Origin: a bacterium
GTDB taxonomy: Bacteria > Patescibacteriota > Saccharimonadia > Saccharimonadales > UBA4665
Length of the DNA: 36,724 nucleotides
Direction: 5' to 3'
NCBI GenBank assembly: GCA_021804085.1
Contig: JAJZKM010000009.1
Span: 1 to 36,724 of the forward strand
Every line of letters begins with the position of its first letter. Position 1 is the first letter of the stretch. The notes under the pieces are model-generated. The model ran no database searches, was not told the origin of the DNA, and saw only the letters and a program-made list of their open reading frames with translations. Shown piece after piece: positions 1-8,930 of this stretch. Both the position numbers and the translations under genes were made by a program.

Positions 1-77
1 TGGTACCCCCTGCAGGATTCGAACCTACGACCTCCTGTTCCGAAGACAGGCGCTCTAATCCGCTGAGCTAAGAGGGC
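1..77 (-). tRNA. tRNA-Arg (anticodon TCG)
   Basis: Read on the minus strand, this folds as a full cloverleaf: acceptor stem GCCCTCT pairs with AGGGGGT (with two G-U pairs), D-stem GCTC/GAGC, anticodon stem CCTGT/ACAGG around loop CTTCGGA (anticodon TCG, reads CGA), and T-stem GTAGG/CCTGC with TTCGAAT loop. Discriminator A and an encoded CCA are present. The CCA end is exactly the first base of the window, so anything downstream of this tRNA 3' end is outside view. Confidence 0.95.
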
Positions 78-128
78 TTTTACCTTTTGTATATTATCAG
101 AGTAAAGTGTGTGCTGCCAAGGAAAGGG

Positions 129-1271
129 TTAATTGTTTTTTATTATTTGTTGATAATAGGCTTGGATTTCGTTGTAGTTAAATTCTCCTGCTCTTGGCAT
201 TAAGGCGTCGGAACCATTGGGTGCAGTAAATGTAGTTAACAAGGCGTCGGAACCATTTCCTGAATAAGTAAATCCATATGACTTTATATTATTGCTGTTT
301 AGGCGTTTAACAAGTTTAGCCAGTTCAATAATATCGGATAAAGATAAGTTTGTTTTTACATTATTCGAAAAACTGCCAACTAAGTGGCTAATGGTTAATG
401 GATTGCTCAATACGCCAGTGCTTGAAGCTTTTGTTTCTAATGCTATCAACATCTGTCTCTGGTGTTGGGTTCTGTTAATGTCGCTTAATGGGAAACCATA
501 TGCATATGGTGAATCACCCCTAGCTACGGCTAATGCAAGAGCTTGTTTACCATTTAGATTAACTGGACCATTGGGTAAAATTACAGGTCCACCATCAGCT
601 TTATCGACGTTTGGATCATAAAGTCCTCTTGGATCTGGGCTCTGAATGTTGATTGTTATTCCTCCTACGGCATTTACTGCATCTTCGAATGCGTTATAGT
701 CAATAAGTGCGTAATAATCGATTGGTATATGAAAGTCTTGTTCGATAATTGACTGTAGATCCCCCATGCCACCCTTGAAGAATCCGGGCTCGTTGAAATT
801 AGAGTTTGTGTTAGCGGCGTTTATCTTTTGTTGTCCATAGCCAGGGATTTTGACCCATAAGTCGCGAGGAATGCTTAGAGTAAAAGCTGTGTTGTTTTTT
901 GTATTGAGGCTGACAACCATAATTGAATCAGTTAGCGGACCCTCATCGCTTGATTTTCCCTGATATCCTGCCAGTAGTATGTTAACTCGCCCACTGGACT
1001 CTCCTTTTAGGTGAGTGGTAGAAAATAGAGCGTGGATGTCGCTAAAAATATTTCCATGAAAAACTTTATCTAAATTTCCTATAATCCCAGAGCTAAACCA
1101 TATTCCTGCTCCAAAAATTACTGCTAATGTGATTAGTATTGAGGTGACTGTTTTTCTTTTACGCGACCATTTAGTCTTTGTTTTATTATGGGCCATTTGT
1201 TCTTGCATTCCAGCATAACCGGAAATGGTGCGATTTACAGTGAAATCTGTTGATCTAGTTCGTTTTGCCAT
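129..1271 (-). CDS. LytR-CpsA-Psr (LCP) family protein
   Basis: A 380-aa membrane-anchored LCP protein. LCP enzymes transfer undecaprenyl-linked glycopolymers to the cell wall on the outer face of the membrane. A basic cytoplasmic stretch (residues 31-41) precedes one transmembrane helix (about 42-61). The LCP domain starts at about residue 95 (NILLAGY), with the conserved Asp/Ser pair at 115-116, the signature SIPRDLWV at 133-140 (R136 belongs to the phosphate-binding set) and KIN at 149-151. The Asp-Arg-x-x-Arg-Gln region follows near 265. The gene stands alone, facing the GH13 gene divergently. A -10-like TACTAT at 1277-1282 lies only 5 nt before the ATG, with no Shine-Dalgarno sequence, so the mRNA may be leaderless. 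Family assignment is firm; the actual glycopolymer is unknown. Confidence 0.92.
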   Translation of the reverse strand: MAKRTRSTDFTVNRTISGYAGMQEQMAHNKTKTKWSRKRKTVTSILITLAVIFGAGIWFSSGIIGNLDKVFHGNIFSDIHALFSTTHLKGESSGRVNILLAGYQGKSSDEGPLTDSIMVVSLNTKNNTAFTLSIPRDLWVKIPGYGQQKINAANTNSNFNEPGFFKGGMGDLQSIIEQDFHIPIDYYALIDYNAFEDAVNAVGGITINIQSPDPRGLYDPNVDKADGGPVILPNGPVNLNGKQALALAVARGDSPYAYGFPLSDINRTQHQRQMLIALETKASSTGVLSNPLTISHLVGSFSNNVKTNLSLSDIIELAKLVKRLNSNNIKSYGFTYSGNGSDALLTTFTAPNGSDALMPRAGEFNYNEIQAYYQQIIKNN

Positions 1272-1520
1272 CTTATATAGTACGGTACCTTTTAATACTG
1301 ATAATTAACCTTGAATGTGGCTTTTTTAGTTTAGCTATTCGATTTGAAAGAAAATCCTAATAATCATGACATACTTTTTTGTGTATGAGTAGACTATTAC
1401 TTAATTTGGTAGCTTTATATGCCAATTATTTTTAAATTCGAATGTCAATATGCAATTTATTTTGAGAGAACTGTTTGCCTTTCCTGATTAGCTTAAGCAT
1501 AATAGATAACAATATAAGCT

Positions 1521-3287
1521 ATGACTAAAAATAAAAAAGATGTGGGAGCGATCGTTAGGCGATCTGGCGTATCTTTTAGGGTATGGGCGCCATTCGCAGA
1601 CAGAGTAAATGTTTCGGGTTCTTTTAATAATTGGGGAGAACTACCTTTAGTTAGCGAAGGTGATGGGTACTGGTCGAATATTGTTCGTGGAGCAACTAGT
1701 GGTCAAGAGTACAAATTTATTATTTATAATGGTGATGAGAAATTAGTACGAAATGATCCACGGGCATTACATTTTCCGACTTCCTCAGGTACTTCAGTCG
1801 TAGCAGCTAGTTCAAGTAGTTGGGAAGAAGATAATTTTGTGCCTCCAGCAATCGACCAAATGGTGATATATGAACTACATGTTGGAACTTATAACCGTCC
1901 CGACCCAGCGATTAATGGTACTTTTTATAATCTTATAGAAAAGCTCGACTATATAAAGGACCTTGGTGTTAATATGATTGAATTAATGCCTATCAGCACG
2001 ATGCTCATGGATCGGGGGTGGGGCTATGCTATAGATTATATTTTTGCTGTAGAAAGTCTGTACGGAGGCCGGCATGGTTTAGTTAGCTTTGTTAAAGCTG
2101 CGCATGAACGGGGTATCGGTGTAATTTTAGACGTTGTTTATAATCATTTTGGTCCGGATGTGAATTTGGATCTTTGGAATTTTGATGGCTGGCACAAAGA
2201 AAATTATGGTGGCATTTATTTCTACAATGATTGGCGTGCTGTAACACCGTGGGGTAACACTAGGCCCGATTTTGGTAGGCCTGAGGTGAAACAATATATA
2301 TTGGATAATGTTCGGATGTGGATCAATGATTGTCACATCGATGGTTTAAGAGTTGATTCCACTATCTACATACGTAATGTTAATGGGTCCAATAATGACC
2401 CAGCAAATGATTTACCTGAAGGGTGGGAATTATTGCAAGAAATTAATTCTATATCAAAAAAAATTAATCCTTTATCCATAGTTATCGCTGAAGATATTGC
2501 CGCTAATGATTACATAGTTAAGCCGCTCGATGAGGGAGGAGCTGGATTTGATGCCCAATGGGAGCTCGGTTTTCCGTCTATATTAAAAGATATTCTTTCT
2601 ACTAACGATCCTAAACGTATAAGTCTATCGAATTTACTGGAAGAATTAAAACATACTTATAATGCAAATCCATTTACTCGGATAATATTTAGCGAATCTC
2701 ATGATAGCTCTGCTAATGGATCAGGACGTCTATCTGAAATTATTGCACCTACAAATGCCGATGGGTTATTTGCTCGGCAACAATCACTTATAGCCGCTGC
2801 GATTATTATGACATGTCCTGGTATTCCAATGTTATTTATGGGACAAGAATTTCAGCAAGGAGGTGAATTTAACGATTGGCAAGGACTTGACTGGAGCAGA
2901 TCAGAGCGACTAAAAGGAATTACCGATGCCTATCGTCATTTAATAGCTTTGAGGAAAAATACCTGGAGTAATAGCGCCGGCTTGTCTGGTGCTGGTCTGG
3001 ATGTTGTGCATGTGGACGAAATTAATAAAGTAATAGCCTATCATAGATGGAAATATGGTGGTCAGCGTGATGATACGTTTGTAGTTGTAAATTTTTCAGA
3101 TTGTTCATTTGAAAAATATGAAATAAGTTTTCCTAGAACTGGTTTATGGAGGTTGCGTTTCAATAGTTGTTGGAAAGGATACGCTCCTGATTTTAAAGGT
3201 ATAACCGTCGAAGATGTGTTAGTTGATAAAGAATCAGGTGTTTTTGTATTGCCACCTGCTTGCGCATTAATTTTTTCACAAGATTAA
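1521..3287 (+). CDS. GH13 alpha-glucan branching enzyme-like protein
   Basis: A 588-aa glycoside hydrolase family 13 protein. Residues about 10-95 form an E-set/CBM48 module (RVWAPFADRVNVSGSFNNW), typical of branching enzymes and related glycogen-active enzymes. The TIM-barrel motifs are intact: region I DVVYNH at 204-209, region II DGLRVDS with nucleophile D279, region III VIAEDI with acid/base E324, and region IV SESHDS with D395. The segment PGIPMLFMGQEF near 430 resembles branching enzymes more than amylases. Maltooligosyltrehalose trehalohydrolase is the main alternative, because its N-terminal module and region I look similar. No glgA, glgC or glgP lies nearby, so it is an orphan here. 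No signal peptide is visible, so it probably acts in the cytoplasm on glycogen-like glucan. Confidence 0.85.
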   Translation: MTKNKKDVGAIVRRSGVSFRVWAPFADRVNVSGSFNNWGELPLVSEGDGYWSNIVRGATSGQEYKFIIYNGDEKLVRNDPRALHFPTSSGTSVVAASSSSWEEDNFVPPAIDQMVIYELHVGTYNRPDPAINGTFYNLIEKLDYIKDLGVNMIELMPISTMLMDRGWGYAIDYIFAVESLYGGRHGLVSFVKAAHERGIGVILDVVYNHFGPDVNLDLWNFDGWHKENYGGIYFYNDWRAVTPWGNTRPDFGRPEVKQYILDNVRMWINDCHIDGLRVDSTIYIRNVNGSNNDPANDLPEGWELLQEINSISKKINPLSIVIAEDIAANDYIVKPLDEGGAGFDAQWELGFPSILKDILSTNDPKRISLSNLLEELKHTYNANPFTRIIFSESHDSSANGSGRLSEIIAPTNADGLFARQQSLIAAAIIMTCPGIPMLFMGQEFQQGGEFNDWQGLDWSRSERLKGITDAYRHLIALRKNTWSNSAGLSGAGLDVVHVDEINKVIAYHRWKYGGQRDDTFVVVNFSDCSFEKYEISFPRTGLWRLRFNSCWKGYAPDFKGITVEDVLVDKESGVFVLPPACALIFSQD

Positions 3288-3347
3288 AAGTAATTGCCAG
3301 TTTTTGCTAGCAATAATATGCATTGGATTTAAATTTTATATTTATTC

Positions 3348-3968
3348 TTATTCGGATGAAGCAATATTATGTCGTCTTTTCAGATACCACCACGCAATTA
3401 TCCCTATGATTATAATTGCGAAAACTACGCTTACCGGAGTGGAATATTGAGATATGCTTTGCCAATTACCTGCAACCGTTTTCCCGATATATGCCAATGC
3501 AAATGTCCATGGTATGCTTCCCAGAACGGTGTATAGGATAAACTTAAAACTGTTCATTTCTGCTATACCAGCAGGTAGAGAGATAAAAGTTCTAATAACT
3601 GGTAGAATTCTTCCTACTAAAACGGCAATATCTCCACGTTTGGCGAAGAATGTATCTGCACGAGAAAGATCCTTTTTTCTTAGCCAAATATATTGTCCCC
3701 ATTTTTCAACAGCTGTTCGTCCTCCGGTCCTGCCAATTACGTAAGCAATAATTGCACCAACAAGATTACCTAAAGTGCCAACCAAAGCTACGACGAAGAG
3801 GTTTAAATGAACACTGCTACCGGCTATGACTACCCCTGCACTTAAGGCTCCTCCAAACAACATTATCGCCTCACTTGGGATGGGTATGCATGCACTTTCT
3901 ACTGTCATTAAAAGAAAAATCGCTAGATAGCCATGTTTTGTTATTTCGGATACTATGAATTGTTCCAT
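3348..3968 (-). CDS. DedA family (SNARE-associated/VTT domain) membrane protein
   Basis: A 206-aa polytopic membrane protein. DedA/VTT proteins are thought to act as lipid (including undecaprenyl-phosphate) flippases or scramblases and help maintain envelope homeostasis. Hallmarks are the N-terminal ESACIPIPSEAIMLFGG (residues 24-40), a G..(I)AYVIGRTGGR segment near 74-85, and a second re-entrant segment with GRILPVIRTFISLPAG near 117-132. Four to five hydrophobic stretches end in a basic tail (KRRHN). It is the last gene of a minus-strand run of membrane proteins, 80 nt after the mechanosensitive channel gene. An AGGA sequence upstream of the ATG gives a plausible ribosome binding site. A lipid-carrier role is inferred from the family. 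Confidence 0.9.
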   Translation of the reverse strand: MEQFIVSEITKHGYLAIFLLMTVESACIPIPSEAIMLFGGALSAGVVIAGSSVHLNLFVVALVGTLGNLVGAIIAYVIGRTGGRTAVEKWGQYIWLRKKDLSRADTFFAKRGDIAVLVGRILPVIRTFISLPAGIAEMNSFKFILYTVLGSIPWTFALAYIGKTVAGNWQSISQYSTPVSVVFAIIIIGIIAWWYLKRRHNIASSE

Positions 3969-4048
3969 CGAGTCCTGTTCGCTTAACTGCTATTAACTTA
4001 TCATATGAAGAATATAAATAAAAATGCATCCATAAAAACATACAAGTA

Positions 4049-4687
4049 TTAGTTTAAAGTGGATTGATGTTTTATTGTTTTCTTCTTCTTATGTACGGTT
4101 ATAGCGGCTCCGACCAAAATCGTAGAATTTGGTAGCTTAATTATGTCACCGTTACTTTCTCGCAGTTTAGTATGGGTTAAGCCGATGTCCTCGATTTTTC
4201 CAACATATTTACCTCCTAACGATCCGGAAACTAGCGTTACCTGTTGACCAACCGCAAACGGATGGGCGACTATGAGTACAATACTAGCAAAAAAATTAGC
4301 TAGTGCTTGCTGAGCGGCGACACCTAATATTATACCCAAGACTGCACTACCAAGTAGTATGTGTCCGATTTGTATGCCAAATCTATCCAGAGTTACAAAT
4401 AGCAACGTAAGGAATCCAAAAACACGGATAATAAACTGTAACGCTGCGGCACGACCCACTCCGAGACGTTCTTTTATAATTCTTTTTCGAATTGCTTTGG
4501 TTAAAATTTGCAAAAAAACAATTGAAGATAATACAAAGCAAACTAGACTAACTAATGCGACGATTCGGTTATCGATTTTGCCATGTATTATGCTGCCATA
4601 TGCATAATTTATACTTAGCGTAGCAATTATTAACAAAAAAGAAGCTATGAAACCAAAACGGTTTGTTCTCGATCTTGAAGATGTCAT
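4049..4687 (-). CDS. MscS-like mechanosensitive channel (compact)
   Basis: About 212 aa from the ATG at 4687; an upstream in-frame TTG at 4693 is less likely. Three hydrophobic helices come first. The pore-lining helix and first part of the MscS beta domain follow: LGVAAQQALANFF (about residues 120-135), then HPFAVGQQVTL, and a beta domain with EDIGLTHTKLRESNGDIIKLPNS. The protein stops soon after the beta domain, so the large cytoplasmic cage of E. coli MscS (286 aa) is largely absent. The role would be osmotic pressure release. A TATAAT at 4695-4700 lies 7 nt before the ATG, consistent with a leaderless transcript. Family is firm; gating is not testable from sequence. Confidence 0.88.
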   Translation of the reverse strand: MTSSRSRTNRFGFIASFLLIIATLSINYAYGSIIHGKIDNRIVALVSLVCFVLSSIVFLQILTKAIRKRIIKERLGVGRAAALQFIIRVFGFLTLLFVTLDRFGIQIGHILLGSAVLGIILGVAAQQALANFFASIVLIVAHPFAVGQQVTLVSGSLGGKYVGKIEDIGLTHTKLRESNGDIIKLPNSTILVGAAITVHKKKKTIKHQSTLN

Positions 4688-4885
4688 TTTCAATATTATA
4701 CTTTAAGACCTTAATGAGGGGAAAAAGTAATTTGATAATAATGCAAGATAAATGATTCCTCTAAGTTTAGAAACTATATTGAATCGAGTATTATTGTAGT
4801 AATAAATAATATTTTGGCTTAACAATTGGGAAATGCAAAAATTATTAATTGAAACTATTTAACCGGTTATCATCTGATGGATATT

Positions 4886-6721
4886 TTATGGTTTAGTCTG
4901 GTTGTGGCCATTATTACGCCATATTAATTTATGAATAGGGATTAATCTTGGTATATCACGTATGCCAGGGATAAAGGGTATGGCAATCAATAGAATAGAC
5001 GCTATGGCGGTCAGATATATAGCGATTAGGTCAACATTTTTCGAAGTACTAAATCCTGGCAACTGGTACCACAAGGTATATAACCATAACCAAGGCTGGC
5101 CAGGATATGATCCAGTTTCATTCATGACCCCCCATTGCGTACCGTATAGGTGATTTTGTTTGGCTTTTGACGAGAAATAATTACCGTCTTCAATGAATAA
5201 TAATGGTTTTGTGTAGTTGGTGCCATAAAAAGGTTGTTGATCTAATAGGTCGGTGTCTATTGCGCCCGATTTAGCCAAGGTTAATTCGGTTGCTATGATA
5301 GTAGGGACGGGGCCGTCTTGAGCTTTTGCGATTTTGGGAACTCCGGAAATAAAATATACATTTTTAAGGACATGCATATAAGCTTTGTTCCAGGCTTGGC
5401 GTTGAGTTACACTTGCTGATTGATAGGATGCTAAAGCTTTTGCTAATTTTGGGTCTGTCGGAGCTATCTTAGATAATGGTGATAAAACAAAGGTTTCCGC
5501 AGTGTTTATCGATTGGTGTACGCCAGCTAGCATTTGCCATGAAACACCAATTTTTTGCAAATTTGCCGTACCGTGATTATAAGGTGGTCCATAATTTGCA
5601 GTTTCACTGGTACCAGACAGCTCGCTGTCGGCGGTTCCCATAAAGTCTGCGGGCGCAACTCTAGCCCAGCTTTCTATCGTAACCGGTGGTTTATCAGGAG
5701 AAGAAAGAAGAGATGCTAAACCTATAACAAGGAGAAAAACGACAACTGTAGCTATTGCTCCTTCCTTTATAATGTCGTATTTTCTAGTTGATCCTAGCCA
5801 GGCCATAGATTCAGCATTTTCCATGACTTTACGTGCAGCTTTATTTTTTGGTCTTTTTTGAATGGGGTGAGCTACTCCGTGGACTCTTACCAGTAAAATA
5901 TGTCCGCCCACAATCGCTACTAATACAATCGGAATAAGCACAATGTGCCACATCAACATCTGTCCGAAATTCATTAAATTAAAGAAAGAACCCAATCCCG
6001 TAGCGTTAATTGCATCTTTTCCGTTCGTGGCGATCCATTGAGAGTCAAAATTTTGTTGAGATAAGTAACCAGTAAAACACTCAACTATGGAAGCTAAAAA
6101 TGCGACTACCCCCGTTATCCATGTAAGTTTTCGTTTACCTCTCCAGGCAGCCATCCAGAATTTACCCCATAAATGGATTACCATAAAAGCCATAAACAAT
6201 TCCACACCCCACAGATGTATGCTATTAAAGAAATGTCCGATTGGGTTTACGTGCCACCAATCAGCACCTCCAATAGCTAGGGCCATTCCGGATATTATAA
6301 CCATGCCAAGGGCGGCCAAAGTGGCCACACCAAATACATATATCCAAGAAGCAACATAGGCAGGTTGTCTGTCTGGCAATAATTTGCCAGGAGGTAATAT
6401 TCGTAAAGCCCAATTTCTGAATCGAGCTGTAAGCATTTTGTTATCTAACGACTTTATTGGATGAATTGGAACTATATTGGTCTCTGGTTCGTTATAAGGA
6501 GGGTTACTTGCTTCAAGTCTTTCTTGTTTGTTTTTGGGAAATGGTAAAAGTATTGCTAGTCCAAAAATAATTACCATAACAGCGATTATTACTAGATTTG
6601 CAACAGATATTGTAAAAAATGACCAATTGAGAAAATGATCGGGATGATTTAAATTTATCACCGCGGACAGTTGAGCAAGCATTACTTCATAATAATACAA
6701 CAAGTTAACTACATTTTGCAC
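4886..6721 (-). CDS. Cytochrome b (b6/QcrB-like), orphan
   Basis: A 611-aa diheme cytochrome b. Two heme-ligand pairs are visible: H169/H183 (SIHLWGVELF and VIHLWGKF) and H259/H274, with 14- and 15-residue spacing. An FTGYL motif at 216-220 matches the Qo-side region of QcrB proteins. A helix at about 35-60 precedes the core, and the C-terminal half carries a long extracytoplasmic domain (about 340-555) with two final helices. Normally this subunit passes electrons from quinol to a Rieske protein and a c-type cytochrome, but neither gene is nearby. The listed start is GTG; an ATG at 6682 would remove 13 residues. The extended C-terminal half resembles, from memory, stand-alone cytochrome b proteins of Actinobacteria. 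The electron acceptor is unknown. Confidence 0.85.
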   Translation of the reverse strand: MQNVVNLLYYYEVMLAQLSAVINLNHPDHFLNWSFFTISVANLVIIAVMVIIFGLAILLPFPKNKQERLEASNPPYNEPETNIVPIHPIKSLDNKMLTARFRNWALRILPPGKLLPDRQPAYVASWIYVFGVATLAALGMVIISGMALAIGGADWWHVNPIGHFFNSIHLWGVELFMAFMVIHLWGKFWMAAWRGKRKLTWITGVVAFLASIVECFTGYLSQQNFDSQWIATNGKDAINATGLGSFFNLMNFGQMLMWHIVLIPIVLVAIVGGHILLVRVHGVAHPIQKRPKNKAARKVMENAESMAWLGSTRKYDIIKEGAIATVVVFLLVIGLASLLSSPDKPPVTIESWARVAPADFMGTADSELSGTSETANYGPPYNHGTANLQKIGVSWQMLAGVHQSINTAETFVLSPLSKIAPTDPKLAKALASYQSASVTQRQAWNKAYMHVLKNVYFISGVPKIAKAQDGPVPTIIATELTLAKSGAIDTDLLDQQPFYGTNYTKPLLFIEDGNYFSSKAKQNHLYGTQWGVMNETGSYPGQPWLWLYTLWYQLPGFSTSKNVDLIAIYLTAIASILLIAIPFIPGIRDIPRLIPIHKLIWRNNGHNQTKP

Positions 6722-6788
6722 TTACAAACGATTAGTATGAATTTAAAGTTTTTGAGTGCTTAAGATTCGGCCTTGCAAATCTAAATAG

Positions 6789-7469
6789 CTATGCTTTAAA
6801 AATTAATCCTATGAGATATCCAGCTATCGCAGCGCCCATGCCTATGACTACCATTTGTATTGCACTTTTTATTGGTTTTCCAAGAGTCATGTAAGCTTTA
6901 TATATACCAACTCCAGCAAGAATGAGGATTGCCACAATAAGTGCTGTGACTAAAGCCGGATGTATTCGTAAGAAAAAGAATGGTATAAGTGGCATTATTG
7001 CGCCGCTGAATGTGGCTAATCCAACGGTTAGGCTGTAAGTATATACATCATGTTTTTCTACCGGCATTAGATTAAGTTCTTCTTTCATCATGGTATCTAT
7101 CCAGAGTTCATGGTTCGCCGTAATATGATTTACTATGTCATTAAGCAGTTTTCCGTTGAAACCTTTCGCCTTATAAATATCTACAATCTCTTGGCGTTCT
7201 TGGTCAGGGATATTTTTTACTTCCTCGATCTCACGTTTTCGCTCCGCGACATAATGGTCCTTGTTTGCCATCCTGGAAGTGTATGCAACAGCTGTCATGG
7301 ATAGTGTTTCCGCAAAAATAGTTGCTAATCCTCCCGCTATAACAATTCGTGTTGAATTAGTGGCGGTACTTAATCCAAGCAGCAAGCCTAATATACTAAC
7401 AAGACCATCTTGTCCACCAAGTATAACATCTGATAATCTGTTGTTTCTTTTATGAATTTTGTTGGGCAT
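6789..7469 (-). CDS. VIT/CCC1 family iron/manganese transporter
   Basis: A 226-aa member of the VIT1/CCC1 family, which exports or sequesters Fe2+ or Mn2+ by proton exchange. Diagnostic segments are LSDVILGGQDGLVSILG at 12-28, the second helix with FAETLSMTAVAYTSRMA (about 52-69), and the acidic cytoplasmic metal-binding hairpin about residues 72-130 (rich in Glu/Asp, with HELWIDTMMKEELNL). Three more helices make up the C-terminal half. It lies 67 nt upstream of the cytochrome b gene in the same direction, so heme/iron handling and electron transport may be linked; that link is inferred from position only. Confidence 0.9.
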   Translation of the reverse strand: MPNKIHKRNNRLSDVILGGQDGLVSILGLLLGLSTATNSTRIVIAGGLATIFAETLSMTAVAYTSRMANKDHYVAERKREIEEVKNIPDQERQEIVDIYKAKGFNGKLLNDIVNHITANHELWIDTMMKEELNLMPVEKHDVYTYSLTVGLATFSGAIMPLIPFFFLRIHPALVTALIVAILILAGVGIYKAYMTLGKPIKSAIQMVVIGMGAAIAGYLIGLIFKA

Positions 7470-7539
7470 TCTTTATTAAGAATATATTAATTAAAGAAAT
7501 TTAACAGAACCATTGTTAGGCGTGGTCGCTAGCAGAAAA

Positions 7540-8091
7540 TTACTTTAATTTAGCTAAATGCTTATTACCTAAAAATATTAAAACAGCCATAACAACGGCG
7601 CCAGTAAAAGCCGCTATAGCCGCATAGCCTGCAATCTGTCCAAATGTCCAATATGAATAACCGTCCCCAAGCAGTAATCCTCTTAATGTTTCACCTTGAA
7701 ACAGGGTCTGTTGTTCGGCTTTTAGTTTAGTATTGGTAGGATTTGCCATTGCCTGTGAACTAATTTGTGCATAAGTTTCACCATCGGCAATCTTAGTTAG
7801 ATGGTATGCGATAAAATTATCAGCATATACCTTAGCTTGTGCTCCATTAACAAGTTGTTGACCAGCATATTTATTCATTTGCGACTGGTCAGCTGCTGGT
7901 AGTTCTGTAATAGCAGGACTATCTTTTACTGGGAAAAATACCTTTTGAGATTTAAGTTCTGACTCCACGCTAGATTTAGCAAAAGAACTTGCTTCCCAGG
8001 CTAATCCACCAATTACAACTAAAACTACAACCATTACCATACCCAAGATTATGAAAATCCTATCTATCATTTTTCTGCTCGTGGTGTCCAA
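7540..8091 (-). CDS. Two-helix membrane protein, actinobacterial 'LigA-like' type
   Basis: A 183-aa protein with an N-terminal helix (about 11-30), an extracytoplasmic middle domain, and a C-terminal helix (about 153-175). The middle has the conserved-looking stretches FFPVKDSPAITELP, YAGQQLVNGAQAKVYAD and LFQGETLRGLLLGDGY. From memory this pattern matches small Actinobacterial membrane proteins that databases often mislabel 'aromatic ring-opening dioxygenase LigA'; no dioxygenase motif is present. The first codon is TTG with an AGGAG about 10 nt upstream; an ATG at 8070 is a possible alternative start. It precedes the VIT and cytochrome b genes in the same direction. Function is unknown; an accessory to the orphan cytochrome b is a guess. 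Confidence 0.7.
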   Translation of the reverse strand: MDTTSRKMIDRIFIILGMVMVVVLVVIGGLAWEASSFAKSSVESELKSQKVFFPVKDSPAITELPAADQSQMNKYAGQQLVNGAQAKVYADNFIAYHLTKIADGETYAQISSQAMANPTNTKLKAEQQTLFQGETLRGLLLGDGYSYWTFGQIAGYAAIAAFTGAVVMAVLIFLGNKHLAKLK

Positions 8092-8184
8092 TTTTGTTTT
8101 TCTCCTGTAATTTTTAACTAACTATAACTGTATCGCTTTTTGTAGTAGAAACAATATAGGCTAAAGCTTGTTTATGGATATAGA

Positions 8185-8589
8185 TTATTTTTTCTTTCCT
8201 ATGTGTCCTAGGTGAGTGTCGTTGAAGCCGGTTGTAAATTTTAATCCGTATCCCAAAGTTCTATCGAAACCGATGTGCGCTATCCAGATAAGGCTAAGTC
8301 CGATTGATATACGATAATTTACAGCTACTCCCAGTACTAATATAAGCAAAGGTACAGAAAGACTATGACCAATATTATATCCGTGAGCTCCGAACTTATT
8401 GTTTATGAGGTAACCAAGCATAAAAATATCAAAAGTTAGCAATATTAAGATAAATAAAAAAATATTGAAATGAAGATAATGGTAAAAATATAAACTAGTT
8501 AAAAATAGTACGACCCCATCTAGCCGTTGGTAAATAACAGGTGTTTCCATATTCTTATCCATTATTTTTTCAGTCCTTGAGTCTATCAT
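8185..8589 (-). CDS. DUF4260 family membrane protein
   Basis: A 134-aa protein with three to four hydrophobic segments and the DUF4260 signature: GYNIGHSLSVPLLIL about residues 70-84 and the C-terminal IAHIGFDRTLGYGLKF followed by FNDTHLGHIGKK. Conserved His, Asp and Arg residues cluster in the C-terminal third. The family has no established function. It begins the minus-strand membrane-gene run. A promoter fits well just upstream, with the -10 only 8 nt from the ATG, which supports the listed start and a leaderless transcript. Confidence 0.85.
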   Translation of the reverse strand: MIDSRTEKIMDKNMETPVIYQRLDGVVLFLTSLYFYHYLHFNIFLFILILLTFDIFMLGYLINNKFGAHGYNIGHSLSVPLLILVLGVAVNYRISIGLSLIWIAHIGFDRTLGYGLKFTTGFNDTHLGHIGKKK

Positions 8590-8930
8590 GCAGATTAATT
8601 ATCTCGAAAGCAAATATATAGTCAACTTATAATTTCTTACCACTATTATATTTAATGATTATTGTTTTAATCTGATGAACGCAAGAAATAGGCTGTGATC
8701 ATCAAAACTTAAATCTAAACGAACTACTATGCTAGTTAATAATTAATCTTAAAAAGGTTTAACGAAATTATTTTTGAAATTTTTTGGTTAGCGTGAAAGG
8801 GAAAACTAACAAATCTCGATTTTAAGATTGATGCGTCGATACTTTGAATTGAATGACTTAATCTAATAAATATCAAATCTGCCTTTTATTTGGTCGAGAG
8901 CTAGGTTAATAATATGATACCCATATTAAA
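8590..8930. other. Intergenic stretch without a recognisable gene
   Basis: About 340 bp of very AT-rich sequence between the DUF4260 start and the 3' end of the rhodanese gene. Apart from the DUF4260 promoter at its left edge, I see only a weak hairpin (GGTTAG near 8787 with CTAAC near 8805) and no coding frame with a start, RNA gene or clear terminator. Confidence 0.6.
8598..8625 (-). promoter_or_regulatory. Sigma70-like promoter of the DUF4260 gene (leaderless)
   Basis: On the minus strand TTGACT (8620-8625), a 16-nt spacer and GATAAT (8598-8603) precede the ATG by 8 nt. There is no room for a Shine-Dalgarno sequence, so transcription would start at or next to the start codon. Confidence 0.6.

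Noticed and set aside
292-621. 109-aa plus-strand frame
   Set aside because: It is the antisense shadow of the LCP gene, with no RBS and no family resemblance.
3288-3347. Terminator between the GH13 and DedA genes
   Set aside because: The ATTGC/GCAAT stem is short, with its T-run in the loop rather than after the stem.
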